Below are positions 5,400 through 5,682 of a stretch of DNA of 5,682 bases, in pieces (within the stretch, counting starts at the first letter, position 1; each line of letters starts with the position of its first letter). Below the pieces are notes generated by a model. The model was not told the DNA's origin. It ran no database searches and saw only the letters and a list, made by a program, of their open reading frames with translations. The stretch spans positions 1-5,682 of the forward strand of contig CAZMSZ010000453.1 in NCBI GenBank assembly GCA_964569055.1. Direction: 5' to 3'. The DNA is from JAWLGW01 sp964569055. GTDB lineage: Bacteria; Planctomycetota; J058. The translations under genes and the position numbers were made by a program.

Positions 5400-5416
5400 G
5401 GGGGGCTCCGCCCCCG
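5400..5416. repeat. REP-like G/C palindrome, copy 1
   Basis: The core GGGGGCTCCGCCCCC at 5401-5415 folds into a 6-bp stem with a TCC loop. The same 15-bp core recurs at 5546-5560, and both copies are followed by GCTGTCGC (5419-5426 and 5576-5583). This looks like a dispersed intergenic palindrome family. Confidence 0.7.
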
Positions 5417-5433
5417 AGGCTGTCGCATTGATC

Positions 5434-5457
5434 CTCGTGCTCGTGCTCGTGCTCGTT
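5434..5457. repeat. Tandem hexamer repeat CTCGTG, four units
   Basis: Three exact CTCGTG units (5434-5451) are followed by CTCGTT (5452-5457). It lies between the two G/C palindromes, just before a 10-bp perfect palindrome CCTCGCGAGG at 5458-5467. No reading frame across it is convincing. Confidence 0.85.
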
Positions 5458-5540
5458 CCTCGCGAGGCGTGGTCGTGTCTGCCTCCCACAGCGTGAGCTG
5501 CGCTTGGCCGTGCTGCTCGCAAATTGCCACCTGCGTGGTT

Positions 5541-5566
5541 TCTGGGGGGGCTCCGCCCCCCCCAGA
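5541..5566. repeat. REP-like G/C palindrome, copy 2 (longer)
   Basis: TCT plus seven G (5541-5550) and eight C plus AGA (5556-5566) flank CTCCG. The stem is 10-11 bp with one extra C bulged. It shares its core with the copy at 5401-5415 and is flanked by another C-run (5569-5575). As RNA it would be a very stable hairpin on either strand. Confidence 0.72.
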
Positions 5567-5591
5567 GTCCCCCCCGCTGTCGCTGAGATTG

Positions 5592-5611
5592 CGCGCCGCC
5601 GCGGCGGCGCG
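5592..5611. repeat. Perfect 20-bp palindrome of CGC/GCC triplets
   Basis: Positions 5592-5611 are self-complementary about the centre CCGCGG (5599-5604), with no mismatch over 10 bp per arm. It is pure G/C and partly a simple triplet repeat, so it may be a site, a cruciform-prone repeat or low-complexity sequence. Confidence 0.75.
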
Positions 5612-5682
5612 GCTGCACGGGTGTGACGCGCCAGGTGTTGGTGTCGGCGCCGCGCCGCCCGAAGCGGCGCTGCTCCTTGGCG

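Larger units (their letters stand above)
5302..5682. other. Intergenic region rich in hairpins and repeats, no supported gene
   Basis: All frames here are open for some distance only because stop codons are rare in GC-rich DNA. None has a ribosome binding site, a plausible composition or a recognisable domain, and the minus-strand frames run straight through the palindromes. From left to right it holds two adjacent hairpins (5318-5335, 5337-5386), a G/C palindrome (5400-5416), a CTCGTG tandem repeat (5434-5457), a second longer G/C palindrome (5541-5566), a 20-bp palindrome (5592-5611) and a GCGCCGC/GCGGCGC stem (5652-5670). At the right edge the minus strand could hold the end of a gene, but I cannot support it. 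Confidence 0.6.

Noticed and set aside
5400..5566. CRISPR array or tRNA genes in the right intergenic region
   Set aside because: Only two copies of the palindrome occur, at irregular distance with no equal spacers, and no cloverleaf or CCA end is visible.
5385..5682. Possible 3' end of a minus-strand gene entering from the right edge (AKEQRRFGRRGADTNTWRV)
   Set aside because: The first residues look faintly protein-like, but the frame has no stop near there and runs through the palindromes and the tandem hexamer. The evidence is too short to support a gene.
1..5682. A novel defence, toxin-antitoxin, secretion or biosynthetic system
   Set aside because: The five genes are a small membrane protein, OTCase, a TPR protein, an MFS permease and an RRM protein. 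Nothing in their motifs or order indicates such a system.

Overview
The window is about 5.7 kb of very GC-rich DNA with strongly GC-ending codons. It carries five protein genes, one of them cut by the left edge. The composition, the GTG and TTG starts, a membrane-anchored TPR protein, a small glycine-rich RRM protein and G/C hairpin repeats between genes would fit a Myxococcota-like (former delta-proteobacterial) genome. That placement is an inference from style; no gene here proves it.

Left part (1-552): a minus-strand gene for a small two-helix membrane protein runs off the left edge. It is divergent from argF across an 88-bp gap that holds a candidate leaderless promoter for the minus gene, and a candidate promoter with an overlapping dyad for argF.

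Middle (553-3371): argF, a confident ornithine carbamoyltransferase, shares a GTGA stop/start overlap with a 628-residue protein made of a Pro/Glu-rich tail with a 45-bp tandem repeat, one transmembrane helix and a TPR domain. The two look co-transcribed and translationally coupled, although no biochemical link between them is obvious.

Right-middle (3372-4816): a 12-helix MFS permease with its own -10-like element and a short leader with an inverted repeat, ended by an intrinsic terminator whose stem touches its stop codon.

Right (4817-5682): a roughly 170-nt, less GC-rich leader precedes a TTG-started, 104-residue RNA-binding protein of the cyanobacterial Rbp / glycine-rich RRM type. Beyond its stop is about 380 bp that I read as non-coding. 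It holds two adjacent hairpins, one of them a 21-pair stem with G.T pairs and a GAGA tetraloop, then two G-rich/C-rich palindromes around a CTCGTG tandem repeat, then a 20-bp perfect palindrome.

I see no defence system, CRISPR array, transposase, tRNA or rRNA. The genes are ordinary families. The least explained part is the structured RNA and repeat content around the RRM gene.
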